Positions 25,396 through 37,560 are shown, counted from the first letter of the stretch. The stretch: DNA of 64,000 bases from Zygaena filipendulae (GCA_907165275.2 OU015651.1:12236501-12300500); one strand, 5' to 3'. Translations and numbers: made by a program. The notes: generated by a model not told the origin, from the sequence alone.

Positions 25396-25728
25396 TGATG
25401 GCGATTATATACTCGGGAGCCCCGCGAAGACGCCTTTAAGACGAAGTTTAAACTAACTATACTTACCTGCCGTTCAGCTCCAACGGTCACGTAATTTTTG
25501 AGATTATGGGTCAGTGAGTCAGCGACCTTTCGCTTTTATTTTTATACTCTGCAATAATATTATAAAGTGAAAATATAATATAAGATTTTTCGTTTGTTTT
25601 GTAAATACATATCATCTATTTAAAGATACGAACTAAACAAAAACACCCGTACATACTGAATGACGTGGGGATCGAATCCATATTAAAAAAAAAAATACAC
25701 GAAATATATTTACATAATTATATGTATA

Positions 25729-25915
25729 CTAGCTGTGCCCCGCGGTTTCACACGCGGTATTTTCGGAATTACGGGATAAAAAGTACCCTATGACCTTCTC
25801 TGTATCCATGACAACGTGCATGCCAAATTTCATCCAAATCCGCTCAGTCGTTTTTGCGTGATTGAGAAACAAACATCCAAACATCCACACTTTCACATTT
25901 ATAATATTAGTAGGA
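25729..25915 (-). mobile_element. Helitron-like element, full length
   Basis: CTAGCTGTGCCCCGCGGTTT at the left; ATAATATTAGTAGGA at the right; AAACATCCAAACATCCACAC inside, the unexpanded two-copy form of the octamer. Confidence 0.75.
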
Positions 25916-26389
25916 AGTAAGATTATATTATATCATCAGATTCAAGACAAATTTCATTGAATGCGGTTTTCAAGTTTCACGACTTTGATTTTTTTTTTTA
26001 TCATCCACCCAGTAACTAAATCAGAAGTGGGATGACGACGACACATTCTATTCTATTGTAAGGGTTCCGTTTTTTGTCATTTGGCTAAGGAACCCTAAAA
26101 TAACAAACAGTTCTTAGAGAAACCATGAGGTTTAAACCAGCGCTTGAGCTGTCACTATAGCCGCATGTTTGTAACCAATAAACCACAACTGCTATAAAAA
26201 TTGTGACGAAAAACTTATACCTACTTACTGTAATTTATGAGTGACGCAGCTGTCATCTAAAGTTCCTCCCTCCTCCTCCTTGCGTAGGTATCCGAAGAAG
26301 ATTTACTTCAGTATTTTTAGGATGAATGAAATATGAATAAGCGCATACAGGATGTGATTTTATACGAGAGACTTATTAAATACCTCTAT

Positions 26390-26590
26390 TCTACTAATAT
26401 TATTATTAATGTGAAAGTGTAGATGTTTGGATGTTTGTTACTCGATCACGCAAAAACGGCTGAACGGATTTGAATGAAATTTGGCATGCACATTGTCAGG
26501 GGTACAGAGAAGAACATTGGGTGCTTTTTATCCCGGAATTCCCGCAAGAACTCTGAAATTACCGTGGGTGAAACCGCGGGGCACAGCTCG
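26390..26590 (+). mobile_element. Helitron-like element, terminal CTAG mutated to CTCG
   Basis: Starts TCTACTAATATTATTATTAA and ends GTGAAACCGCGGGGCACAGC then TCG. Contains GTAGATGTTTGGATGTTTGT. Confidence 0.7.
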
Positions 26591-26794
26591 TAATTAATAA
26601 ACATGTAACAGAAATAGTAAGTAACAAGGAAAAAAGCCGAAAAATCACAGAGAAAACCTTAAATAAAAACGTTGGTATACGAGTGTGAATGACCGTTAGG
26701 TACATTTAATTTATCGGCGCGCTATCGTAAACAAAGGAAACGGCAAACATTTTTTTTTTAGATATTTGAGTGGAAAATCGAATACTGAACATTA

Positions 26795-27905
26795 TCCTAC
26801 TAATATTATAAATGTGACGGTGTGGATGTGTGGATGTTTAGATGTTTAGATGTTAAGATGTTAAGATGTTTGGATGTTTGGATGTTTGGATGTTTGGATG
26901 TTTGGATGTTTGGATGTTTGGATGTTTGGATGTTTGGATGTTTGGATGTTTGGATGTTTGGATGTTTGGATGTTTGGATGTTTGGATGTTTGGATGTTTG
27001 GATGTTTGGATGTTTGGATGTTTGGATGTTTGGATGTTTGGATGTTTGGATGTTTGGATGTTTGGATGTTTGGATGTTTGGATGTTTGGATGTTTGGATG
27101 TTAAGATGTTTGGATGTTAAGATGTTTGGATGTTAAGATGTTTGGATGTTTGGATGTTTGGATGTTTGGATGTTTGGATGTTTGGATGTTTGGATGTTTG
27201 GATGTTTGGATGTTTGGATGTTTGGATGTTTGGATGTTTGGATGTTTGGATGTTTGGATGTTTGGATGTTTGGATGTTTGGATGTTTGGATGTTTGGATG
27301 TTTGGATGTTTGGATGTTTGGATGTTTGGATGTTTGGATGTTTGGATGTTTGGATGTTTGGATGTTTGGATGTTTGGATGTTTGGATGTTTGGATGTTTG
27401 GATGTTTGGATGTTTGGATGTTTGGATGTTTGGATGTTTGGATGTTTGGATGTTTGGATGTTTGGATGTTTGGATGTTTGGATGTTTGGATGTTTGGATG
27501 TTTGGATGTTTGGATGTTTGGATGTTTGGATGTTTGGATGTTTGGATGTTTGGATGTTTGGATGTTTGGATGTTTGGATGTTTGGATGTTTGGATGTTTG
27601 GATGTTTGGATGTTTGGATGTTTGGATGTTTGGATGTTTGGATGTTTGGATGTTTGGATGTTTGGATGTTTGGATGTTTGGATGTTTGGATGTTTGGATG
27701 TTTGGATGTTTGGATGTTTAGATGTTTGGATGTTTGTTACTCAAACACGCAAAAACGCCTGAACGGATTTGGATGAAATTTGGCATGAACGTTGTCGGGG
27801 TACCGAGAAGGACATAGGGTACTTTTATCCCGGGATTCCCGCGGCAACTTCAAAATTACCGGGAACTTCAAAATTACCGCGGGTGAAACCGCGGCGCGCG
27901 GCTAG
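26795..27905 (+). mobile_element. Helitron-like element containing a large internal minisatellite
   Basis: The 5' end TCCTACTAATATTATAAATG is at 26795 and the 3' end GCGGGTGAAACCGCGG then CTAG at 27902-27905, with A before and T after. A normal copy is about 190-200 bp. This one is 1.1 kb because the GGATGTTT motif is expanded. It also has a short duplication of AACTTCAAAATTACCG just before the hairpin. Confidence 0.85.
26821..27737 (+). repeat. GGATGTTT octamer minisatellite (about 114 units)
   Basis: Nearly perfect GGATGTTT units, with AGATGTTT and AGATGTTA variants at the left edge (26837-26869), an interior patch (27100-27145) and one at the right edge (27719). Because 8 is not a multiple of 3, each strand's three frames read the same 8-residue cycle. 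The + strand has no stop, which creates long false frames of up to 220 codons. Confidence 0.95.
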
Positions 27906-28182
27906 TTTTACAATACTCGTACATCTCTCGTTTAAAATCATACCTTCGCTTCACTTTGTTTATGTATGAAATAATTACAATTTTCATTACAATATGTTGT
28001 AGGTAGGTAATCATTGATGTAAAAAATTATCGAATAATAATTTAAAATCCCACGATATGCCATGATTACGTGTACCTAAACTAGTATTCGTGGATGCGGT
28101 GTTGTGAAAATTTACGATGTCAGAAACAGCGCGTGGTGGAAATTTATTGCTTACAACAAGTGCGTGCGATCCTCTCTGTGCG

Positions 28183-28206
28183 CACACACACACACACACA
28201 CATACA
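28183..28206. repeat. CA dinucleotide microsatellite
   Basis: GCACACACACACACACACAC followed by ATACACACA. Confidence 0.8.
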
Positions 28207-28458
28207 CACATTTTTATTAGGTATGTAATATCTATACGTACTATACTGTACCGGACGTTCATATTTATATCTATTTATTGCATACCTATACACATAAATA
28301 TTTTTGGGTTCAGTAGAAGAGTGATTTAAACCATTCTTTATTTTTTTAATGAAGCCTTGAAAAGGAACTTGTATAACATTTTGACATCCGCACTGCTATA
28401 GGGCACAGGCCTTGGCCTAGCTTTGAGAGTGTGAGCCTACGCGAACCCAGTAGGTCGG

Positions 28459-28724
28459 TAGGACATAGGGTAATTTTTATCCCGGAATTCCCGCGGAAAC
28501 TCCGAAATTACCACGGGTGAAACTGCGGGGCACAGCTAGTATTATTATAAATGCGAAAGTAACTCTCTCTGTTACGCTTTCAGGTCTTAATAAATCAACC
28601 GATCATCATGAAATTTTGCATACACGTTTTCAGGGGTACAGAGAAGGACATAGGGTACCATTAGTCCCGGAATCCCCGCGGGAACATCGAAGTTATCGCG
28701 GGTGAAACCGCGGGGAACAGCTAG
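28459..28724 (+). mobile_element. Two Helitron-like copies head to tail
   Basis: A 5'-truncated copy ends GGGGCACAGCTAG at 28539. A second begins immediately with TATTATTATAAATGCGAAAG and ends GGGGAACAGCTAG at 28724. The second has the TCAACCGATCATCATGAAAT interior. Confidence 0.7.
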
Positions 28725-29231
28725 TAGTAATAAGTATAAAAAGTTGTACCTACTTACCTAATCGTAAGCGACGCCGGGTCAGCTAGTACCTACTAGTACT
28801 TTCCGTTGTGTACGTTGTTTTGCCATATCAATTATTTCTAGTGAATATTTTGGTAGTTAATAAAAAAAAAAATAAGTAACTTATTGTACTTAATCTGGGA
28901 TCGGGTATATATATACTGAAAATATATTGTGTTAAAATTACAGTTTTATAGTAGGTAATACAGTTAGTTACAATATAGTAGGTATACAGTTTTATATACT
29001 TACAATAGTAACTACTATAATTACGTGTGTATACCCAAATATTCCTTGGCTATTGTTTCAGTCAATCAATCAATTTTGGTTATAAATTAAAATATTATAT
29101 ATATAAAAAAAGTTGCTCGTTGAGATGCCGCGCGCCGACGTGTTGCGATAAACAAAACTATTCGATACCCGAGATAAATTATTGCGATAGAAAGATTTTT
29201 CGCGGTTTATAAACATCGTAATATTGGATAA

Positions 29232-29535
29232 CTAGTTGTTCCCCGCGGTTTCACCCGCATTCATTACGCAGTTCCCGCGGGGATTCCGGTATAGAAAGTA
29301 TTTATCCCATGTCCTTTTCTGTATCCCTGACAACCTCGGCGGGGGATTTTTCCCGACTTTTAATTCAAACAATTATTATCGTTATATAAATTGTGTTAAC
29401 TTGTTGAAATATAACAATAACGTTGACAAATTATATACCGAAGGAGGAAGATGAATCCGCATGAAAACCGCATGAAAATCCGTTTAGTAGTTTTTGAGTT
29501 TATCGCGAACAGACAGACAGACGCAGCGGAGGATT
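29232..29535 (-). mobile_element. Helitron-like composite fragment
   Basis: CTAGTTGTTCCCCGCGGTTT at the left and ATCGCGAACAGACAGACAGA at the right. The middle (about 29340-29445) is unrelated AT-rich sequence, so either an insertion or two fused fragments. Confidence 0.5.
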
Positions 29536-29948
29536 TTGTTTTAATGTGATGCGTGTGTTACTAGGTAGGCAATAACTAATACGTATTTACTCAGTGTCAG
29601 TAAATTAATAAAGCCTATTGAATTATTGATGTAAAAAATATTTACGACTGGTATCTATGCCGTTTTTTTTTCTATTTCTACACCAATATTATAAAGAGGT
29701 AGATTTTGTATGTTCGTATGATTTTTTTGATTTTGTATGTTTATAAGTTTGTATGTTTATAAGTGGATGTAGGAGTTAGTATCTCTGACTGTACTCAATC
29801 GATTTTAAAAATCCTTTCACAGATACAAAGCTACAGTATGCCAGAGACACAGATAATATAATACTATACTAGTCCCGAGTGAAATGAGATGAGATGAGAG
29901 ATCATCTAAGCTAAAATGACGCGCCCCTCCATCGGGTATACGCACACG

Positions 29949-29976
29949 CCATATTTTAACAACCGTTAAAATATGG
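29949..29976. repeat. Perfect short hairpin
   Basis: CCATATTTTAAC, a four-base AACC loop, and GTTAAAATATGG. Confidence 0.6.
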
Positions 29977-30514
29977 ATACGACACATATAAATCTGGTTT
30001 GTCTATTCATCACAAGTGTGCAATACTGTCGCCGCACTCACACTATTAAAGAGATATTATCAATACATCATCCCGCACATCTAAAACTGCTATTGAAGTA
30101 GTGGGGGGTTTAGATAAGCTCTACCTACTTTACCTACCTAATTTCAACGATATTTAGGTGTAGGTACAATTAGAAAGCCAAAGCCCCAGTTAAGCAGAAA
30201 ATAACAGATTTCAATATTTAATTGTACTCTATATGTACCGGTAAAAAGCATTTCGGTTCAACTAAAATCTACACTGATATACTAGGTACCTAAAGAGTTT
30301 TTTTCATGATTACTGTCTTTTTAATGATTACCTACTTAATTTTAAGTAAAGATTTTAAAAACAAAACTGCAGCACTCAGAGACGTTCATTAAATTAATGT
30401 TAATTGGCATTCACTAAGTTTAACTTAATTAGTAAAATGCCAGTTAAACCCAGAGTGCGGCCGTTAAACCGTTAGAGTATAAACTAACTAAAGAGTACTA
30501 ACTAACAAAGAGAA

Positions 30515-30624
30515 TCTACACTAATATTATTATTAGTGTAGATTTAGTTGAACCGAACCACTTTTTTACCGGTACATAGAGTACCCCTGTAAGTTCAAGA
30601 GGATGAAACCGAGGGAACGGCTAG
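30515..30624 (+). mobile_element. Internally deleted Helitron-like element
   Basis: TCTACACTAATATTATTATT at the start and GATGAAACCGAGGGAACGG-CTAG at the end, only 110 bp. Confidence 0.5.
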
Positions 30625-31015
30625 TTTTTTATATGTTTAAATATAAAATAATAAGTAGTACCTAATGTTGATAATGTTTTTATACAATAACATGCCATAG
30701 TCGTATTTATTTTTAATATTTTAACAAAAACATTTGCCATTTGACTCCGACATAAATAATGATGCAATAACAAATATTAACTAGCACTTATTGCACTAGC
30801 AAACACAGAAGTATAATTAATACATATATTATTTTCTATGTATGTTGGTATGTATGAAACAAAACTGCCACACTCGGAGACATTAATTAAATTATACTGT
30901 TAATAGTAGGCATTTAACTAAATTTAACTCAATTAGTTAAATGCCAATTAACATAAATTTAATGAACGTCTCTAAGTGCGGCGGTTTTGTTTTTAAAATC
31001 TTTACTTAATTAAAA

Positions 31016-31157
31016 CTAGCTGTGCCCCGCGGTTTCACCCGCGGTAATTTCGGAGTTCCCGCGGGAATTCCGGGATAAAAAGTACCCTATGTCCCTGACA
31101 ACGTGCATGCCAAATTTCATCCAAATCCGTTCAGTCGTTTTTGCGTGATTGAGTAAA
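31016..31157 (-). mobile_element. Helitron-like element, 5' truncated
   Basis: CTAGCTGTGCCCCGCGGTTT through CGTTTTTGCGTGATTGAGTA, then unrelated sequence. It abuts a degraded arm of the palindromic MITE (30860-31010). Confidence 0.65.
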
Positions 31158-32166
31158 CGTATGCGAGGATAAGAGCTCGAAAGCGCATTTTCATCCGACT
31201 TGCTTCAAATTTATCGTCACTGCTCAGCTCCTATGGGTCTTAGCGTTATGTTATATAGTCTATAACCTGCCCAGTAGTATGGACTAAAATCGTATCAAGT
31301 TTGGTTAAATTCCCTTCAGTAGTTTTTGATCCATGCGTGCACATACAGACAGACAGACAGATAGATAATCGTTAAACCGATTGAATGCGGCCGTAATTTT
31401 GCAAGTGACTAAATTTTGATGTAGGAGGAATATCTGGAAATACTGAACCGATTCTAAAAAATTTTTTTTACTCATAGAAAGAGAAAGTAGCGTATAGTAT
31501 GACATAAGAGACCTTTAGAATATTATCTGTGCCTTTATAGATTCTCTTAAGCGAGTCCCGAAATTCAAGCGGGTAAAACCTTTTTAAAGACTATTGTAAT
31601 AGAATGTAAGCTATGGCTAAAGGCCTAAAAAAAATATTAATAAGATAAATAATGGTTTTCAATAAATGTTCAAGTCATTCAACACTGTTGAAAGATTTTG
31701 TTATGACAAATCTTTTACAAACACATTATTAAATATTTTTTGTGACTTTTGAAAGATTATTTCATTATATTTTATTTATTATATTTTTATAAGAGATAGT
31801 ATCTACTTAATATTTATAGTAATTTAATGAATAGGTAATATAATGTAGTACCTGAATAATAATAACAACAACGAAGTTTTTGAGAGATAGACCGTTGTCT
31901 TGAGTTAGTGCTGAAAGTTAATTGTTTAATATTTATTCAATTAACTCAGAACTCAGACCAATGAGACTTGGAGTAAATTCACTTGGTACTTCGCCACAAT
32001 ATGAGGTAATTTTCATCCCGGAATTCTCGCGGGAACTCCGAAATTAACACGGGGAACATCTTGTAAAAAGTAAAAAAGTAATTAACGGTGAAAAATTAAC
32101 TTTAGTACCTATCTTCCACGTTATATTATTTTTATTTGTATACATAGAGTGCGCATGGCACACTAG

Positions 32167-32527
32167 TAGGGTTGCCAACTCTCGAAAGGACCAACCCGGG
32201 AGAATTGTATGTTTAAGAAATTTATCCGGGGGGGGGGGGGGGGGGGGGGTGTTTCTCCATCATGTTGAATACGCTGACCATTTTTTTCAGTTCAGGACAG
32301 GGATTTCTGTCTTTCGATTTCGCAAAATAAGTCAACCCAGCGTAAATCCACTCGATTTTCTTCAACGACATGTGGTCGCATCTCACGCAAAAGTCCAACC
32401 TCATCGTACCAATTGTCACTATCTAAGTCAATTAATTCCTGGAGTCTAGTACGACTAGACGGATGCATTTAATTTTTAGAGAAACCGGAGAAATTATCCG
32501 GGCAATCCGGGAGGGTTGGGAACCCTA
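32167..32527. mobile_element. TIR-like element carrying a 22-G run
   Basis: TAGGGTTGCCAACT at the left and GGGTTGGGAACCCTA at the right, about 361 bp. Both sides also hold ATCCGGG. A pure G run of 22 bases lies at 32228-32249. Short frames on both strands are not protein-like. Confidence 0.5.
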
Positions 32528-32673
32528 CACACTAGTGATGTCATGTGCATCGGTGCGTCGAGTCGCAGTGCACTCACAGACCACTCGCATCAAGGATCCC
32601 GACTGGTTTTCTGTTGAGTGCGCTTATAGTGCTGTGCCTAACGCACACACTATAATAATATATTCTGTATTAT

Positions 32674-32945
32674 GGACGACCCGATTGGCGCAATGGTCAC
32701 CATGCCTGCCCGCTAATCAAGAGGTTCCGGGTTCGATTCCCGGTGGGGGTGGAATTTGTGTGATGAACACAGGGTTCCATTTTCCAGTCTGGGTGTGTTT
32801 ATATATCTATAGTATAATATATATGTAATAAGATGTGTAGTATATACCACGTTTGCTTGGTTTCCACGACACAAGCTTATAGCTTAGTGTGGGATCAAGT
32901 AGATCTGTGTGTTGTGAAGTGGATTATTATTATTATTATTATTAT
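32674..32945 (+). mobile_element. tRNA-derived SINE, copy 1
   Basis: RNA polymerase III boxes are intact: A box TGGCGCAATGG at 32686-32696 and B box GGTTCGATTCC at 32730-32740, 44 bp apart start to start. A non-tRNA body follows (CCATTTTCCAGTCTGGGTGT, then TTGCTTGGTTTCCACGACAC and GATCAAGTAGATCTGTGTG) and a tail of ATT repeats. The same element is at 56961-57234. It is not a functional tRNA gene. Confidence 0.85.
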
Positions 32946-33036
32946 CGATAATGCAGCTAAGATCATTGCAGACCGTGTGCTGGGTGGATTTTTGAAGTGG
33001 ACATTTTCCTTTTTGACATTTCTGTTTATCTATAAT

Positions 33037-33390
33037 CAAGGGCGTAGCTAGGATTTCCTTAAAGCGGGGGGCAGGCGTAGACCAACCAAGAATATATTTG
33101 AGGTAAATGCGGTTACGTTAAAAATGAAAAACAAAATATCCATCAGTGAATTTGTTTTACAAAAAAAGTAGTCGACGAGGTTCTTCACAAAACCGTTTGC
33201 GATGCGGCAGCGTGGTGTCGAGAAACAAGTTTCCCGCGTAAAAAGGAAAAAAAGCGACCACTCATAGTACAATCTTGCCTGGCAATACAATCAACTTTGT
33301 TTTTGTTTAACGTAATATTACTTTACGGTTTGTTTGCATTCGTGCATCTTCCAGGCGGCTGGCCCCTGCCCGTGACTTGCTACGCCCTTG
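33037..33390. mobile_element. TIR element with CAAGGGCGTAGC ends
   Basis: CAAGGGCGTAGCTAGG at the left and CTTGCTACGCCCTTG at the right; GGGGGGCAGGCG and the CCGCCTGCC-like inner arms also pair loosely. About 354 bp; no transposase. Confidence 0.6.
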
Positions 33391-34436
33391 TCACATACAT
33401 ACCTATAACAAATCGAAGATAAATAAGATATATTGTTTTTGGTTCTATTCGTTCGCTGATGAGGTATGACGGTAAAAGTAATTTTCTTCACCACTTAACT
33501 GACGGTCCTGCCAAAATCATATACGGTTATACCTTAAGTCTGCTGCACAATTTGGTGGTAAAAATTAAGAAAATTATAATGTAGGTATGTACATTTTTAT
33601 GTGACGCGTTTTAATAAAAAGTACTTACTATTATTTTAATAGTTGTTAAAGTCCGTCTTAATATAATATTGATTTTGAACATAAAACAAAATAATCCTTA
33701 TTGATCGTTTAGGCAAATATTACTGAAACACGCCACTAAAATTAAAAATAGGATTTCAAAATAAAATGCTTTAATTTTATCGGTGAATATTCATCCCCGC
33801 TATGAAACCCTTCACTGTTCGTGTTCCAACATGCACTTGGCCGTTTTTTATACCTTATTTCATTGTGCTTTCATAACAAGCAACCTTGAGTTCATTATTT
33901 ATAGGCCAACAATTTTCAGTCCACCGATTCCACAGAGATGGCTTTGGCATCGAGAGAGCTTAAAAAAATTTGTATTATTAACATTTCGTATCTAGGTATC
34001 TCTCGTTGTCATTGTGGAAGTTGTATTCGCTGATTGTGATACCTATGACCGTTGTTGACCTAGATCTGCATCCGCTACGAATCCAGGTGTTCACAATCCA
34101 GTAACAAAGGAAACGACTCGGTCGGAAGCCTATTGTGCCACCGTGTTTCACTATCGATAACACAATCATGCAGCACTACTTACCAATATTTGCAATATTC
34201 AATTTGCTTGGACAACGTTGTGGTCGGATCACAGACGAAACGTTGAGTGTTAAGCAAAGAATACTATTTCTACGTACAGAAGCGACTCTCGCCTCACGCC
34301 TTGCCACGACGTGGCGGTGAATCAACTTGAATTTGGAACTCCATCGCTCGCCGCGCTCCGGCGCGAGCTCTACGCTGCACACATACACTGCTCGTGTGCA
34401 TACATATCTGTAGCAAAGAATAGAGATTATAATAAT

Positions 34437-34953
34437 TATACACACCGGCAGAATTAGCGGAACATAAAAAGGCAGAGTATAGAAATAATTACGTATATAT
34501 ATTAAAACAAATTATTATCAGGCATGAAGTAATAAACTAATATACATCTTTTAACATCGATTTTAAGAAGTTTTTAGTTAAATTTTATTAAAAGTAATCA
34601 AAATTAAAAAAAAACAAAAAAGTCTCTAGTTTGTGAGAACACAGACAATGTTGCAAATAAAAGTGGAATCACGAAGGGGAAACACACGTTATTAATCGTT
34701 CATTAATTTAGTGTTAAAATCACAGTAATCTTTAATTTGCAACATTATTTGTGTGCCCACAAATTAGAGAAAAAGTGTTTTTTTTATTATTATTTTAAAT
34801 AAAATTTAATAATTTAATTACAAACTCTTAAAGTGTTAAAAGATGTATATTAATTTATTACTTCACGTCTAATTATTATTTGTTTTAATATATATACGTA
34901 ATTATTTCTATACTCTGCCTTTTTATGTTCCCCTAATTCTGCCGGTGTGTATA
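34437..34953. mobile_element. Foldback element, near-complete palindrome (517 bp)
   Basis: The left arm (ACACCGGCAGAATTAGCGGA, then CATAAAAAGGCAGAGTATAG) mirrors the right arm (CTATACTCTGCCTTTTTATG, then TTCCCCTAATTCTGCCGGTG). Inner segments such as TTAGTTAAATTTTATTAAAA and GTGAGAACACAGACAATGTT also have diverged complements, so almost the whole element can form one long hairpin. Confidence 0.75.
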
Positions 34954-35169
34954 TAAAGAAACGACACTCTCCGCCTCCCACCATTTTCATGCCCCCTCAC
35001 ACCCCGCGAAAGTTTCTTGGAAATTTCGAGGAAAGTTTGACACATGTAGAATCAACATGTGACAGTTATTCACTGACAGCTGAATTAGCTGATAGTCAAC
35101 CTTAACATACACACACACGCAAAACACGTGTACCTACGTACGTAAGTACAAGCCGGCCGTCTTTTTTTA

Positions 35170-35403
35170 CAGGGCCCTTATTCACAATGTCCAACAACAT
35201 TTCTTGCACATAACGCGCTTCCCAAAAACGCAATCTCAAACCTTCCAGGTACACAAATATTAGAAAATATTATACTGTATGCTATTAGAAACGTTGTAAA
35301 TGTGTTTTCTGAAGTGTAACTTCTTTGAGAACTAGGGAAAGACAATTTTTGTGGCGCGTTATCTTAACACGCCGTGTTATGGTCATAGTGAATAAGGGCC
35401 CTG
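35170..35403. mobile_element. TIR element, CAGGG family, copy 2
   Basis: CAGGGCCCTTATTCACAATG at the left and CATAGTGAATAAGGGCCCTG at the right; same interior order as 16996-17227 (AACGCGC, AGAAACGTTGTAAATGT, AACTTCTTTGA). Confidence 0.7.
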
Positions 35404-36007
35404 GAGTGTCACCGGGCTGCCTCTAGGAGTAGAGAGTGATCCAATTGATTTTACTTGAAACTGGCTAAATGCATTATATGCGAAAGTCCATAAAAAAAGA
35501 AAGAAAGAATGTTAAATCTGTTCGCTTGTATGGCGTGTCACTGTCATGGTAAGAGAGTGATGTGTTATTGCGGTGTCTATTATATTATGGTCGCGGTCGA
35601 TGTGCGTCTGATTTACTGTCATCTTCTATTATCGTTGAAAACGTTTAGCTTGATTAGTGTCGCGGCCGTTGGTAACTAAATCTGTGACGTGACAGCGCGT
35701 TGGTGCGGAAAATTGATAAAAGTTAAGTTTTCGTGATTTTCTAATAATACAGAGTTGACCTCAAATGGTTTAACAAGGGACATAATATTATATAATGTTC
35801 ATTATTCGATTTTCATTCCAAATGTCAAAAAAATACATGACATGAATTATTTACCTTACTATCCAATTTTATTCGATTTAACTTTAGTTAGTCGATGAAT
35901 TAATTAGTTATTATATAAAAAAAATAGAAGTGTTAAAAATTTGGATATGTATAAGAAATCACTTATATGAAAAAAAAATTACGTGGAACCTATATTTATG
36001 TTTTTAA
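35404..36007. other. AT-rich intergenic DNA, nothing recognised
   Basis: No repeat family, RNA gene or credible frame identified. Confidence 0.4.
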
Positions 36008-36271
36008 TCCTTACTAATATAAATGCGAAAGGAACTCTGTCTGTCTGTCTATCTGTCTGTCTGTTACGCTTTCACACATTATAAGCCATACCTATGTTAT
36101 CGCGCTAAGACCAATAGGAGCGGAGCAGCAATAACAAATGTTGCTAAAACGGTAAAAATATTCCTTTTGAGACCTTCCATTGCGTATGCTGCGTTAACGG
36201 TTAGCTGTGGAATATATTTTAGTTAATTTTTTCTTCAAATTAACACGGGTGACACCGCGGGGCACAGCTAG
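36008..36271 (+). mobile_element. Helitron-like element
   Basis: TCCTTACTAATATAAATGCG at the start, CTGTCTGT repeats near 36040-36062, and GGTGACACCGCGGGGCACAG then CTAG at the end. Confidence 0.65.
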
Positions 36272-36751
36272 TTATTAAATATACCTAGATATACGTAGAT
36301 ATGTAGCGACTAGCGAAACAGTGTAAGATTACAGGTTCACTTTTACTAAGAAAGTGTTATATTATATACGTACAATGTTATTATAATTTATGCTTAGATT
36401 ATTATTTTTTGTTTTTCTTAATTTTTTTTAAGATTAACAGGTATTTAACATAAATTATTTTCTTATTTTTTATTTTATCTTCCTTGTGTGTAACTAATAG
36501 CAAGCTTTGGATAAAGTTGGAAATGCTTTATATTTCTGAGTTGCCGATCGATCAAAACTTTTCAACAGTCGCACGAGCAAGAATGTTTGATCAATCAATC
36601 TTTGATCTCATCTCTCTACATTCGAATGGCAAAAGTCATGAAACATTCATTAGTGAAGCTATCAATCACCAAGTAGGTAGGTAATTAGTAGTAAAACTTA
36701 CGTCGAACGTGTCGTTACGAGAGATGTATAGATAGGTACTTATATTACATA

Positions 36752-36993
36752 TCTATACATATAAAATGCTTTGTCCTGAATGACTGACTGACGGATCAAC
36801 GCAAAGCCTAAACAGCTGATCGTGGAGACCTGAAACTTGGAGGGTGTGTTCTTTGTATGACGCAGGCATCCGATAAGAAACGATTTTTGAAAATTCTACC
36901 CCTAAGGGGATGAAAGGGGGTTGCAAAGTGTGTATGGAACAATTCCGCGGGAATTTCGAAATTATCGCAGGTGAAACCGCGCGGGATAGCTAG
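36752..36993 (+). mobile_element. Helitron-like element, 5' variant C
   Basis: Starts TCTATACATATAAAATGCTT; interior CTGAATGACTGACTGACGGA and GAGACCTGAAACTTGGAGGG; ends AGGTGAAACCGCGCGGGATA then GCTAG. The same variant is at 61937-62179 and, truncated, 62573-62665. Confidence 0.7.
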
Positions 36994-37169
36994 TATTTGG
37001 ATATAATCGTTAGTTAAAAGAGTGCTGAACCAAAAGGATACCTATAAAAATATCCGTAATAGAAAATAAATTTAATATTTTCGCCCATAAGCAACATATT
37101 ATCAAGAAATCAATCTTCGATTAAAAACAAAACACGTTTTCTCGATATTGTTTTGTGTTTTTGTTTTTA

Positions 37170-37560
37170 AGTGAGATCATTGTGTGAAATAAAAAAACTA
37201 ATAGACTCACTTATAGATGACTCTGAGGTCGCAGTCACAGAACAGACAGAGGGACATCAACTCTGTTTGTTATGGAAACTAGTGTCGTCGGGTGGTTTTC
37301 GCGCACAAAAACATTCATTAAAGTATCAAAATGTATTAAAAGCCATTTACCTAGTTACGTTAGTCACTGTTTTGAAAATTCACTGTTTTGGGTGAGGTAG
37401 GTATTGTGGTAAATATGTATATTCGAGATGCAAACAAAGGAAGTTTTTGGAAAATTTGAGCGTTTGCACTAACTTGCTTTGAATCGTGGTGCGCCTGCCC
37501 CGCCTATACGTTTCGTCTCTAATTTAATTATTATTTTCTCTGTGATTGTAGTCCTATTAA
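37170..37560 (+). repeat. Dispersed repeat, pair member 1
   Basis: Shares with the minus strand of 54955-55240 the segments TTTCGCGCACAAAA, ACTGTTTTGAAAATTCA, GGAAGTTTTTGGAA and GGTGCGCCTGCCCCGCCTA. No terminal repeats seen and family unknown. Confidence 0.5.

Noticed and set aside
26822..27776. Several overlapping open frames up to 220 codons reading MFGCLDVW repeats
   Set aside because: They are the three frames of a perfect 8-bp minisatellite without stops; no start context, splice structure or non-repeat domain supports a protein.
32674..32760. Possible tRNA gene
   Set aside because: Internal A and B boxes are tRNA-like, but the body continues as a SINE with a tail and an identical second copy at 56961; no complete cloverleaf is supported.
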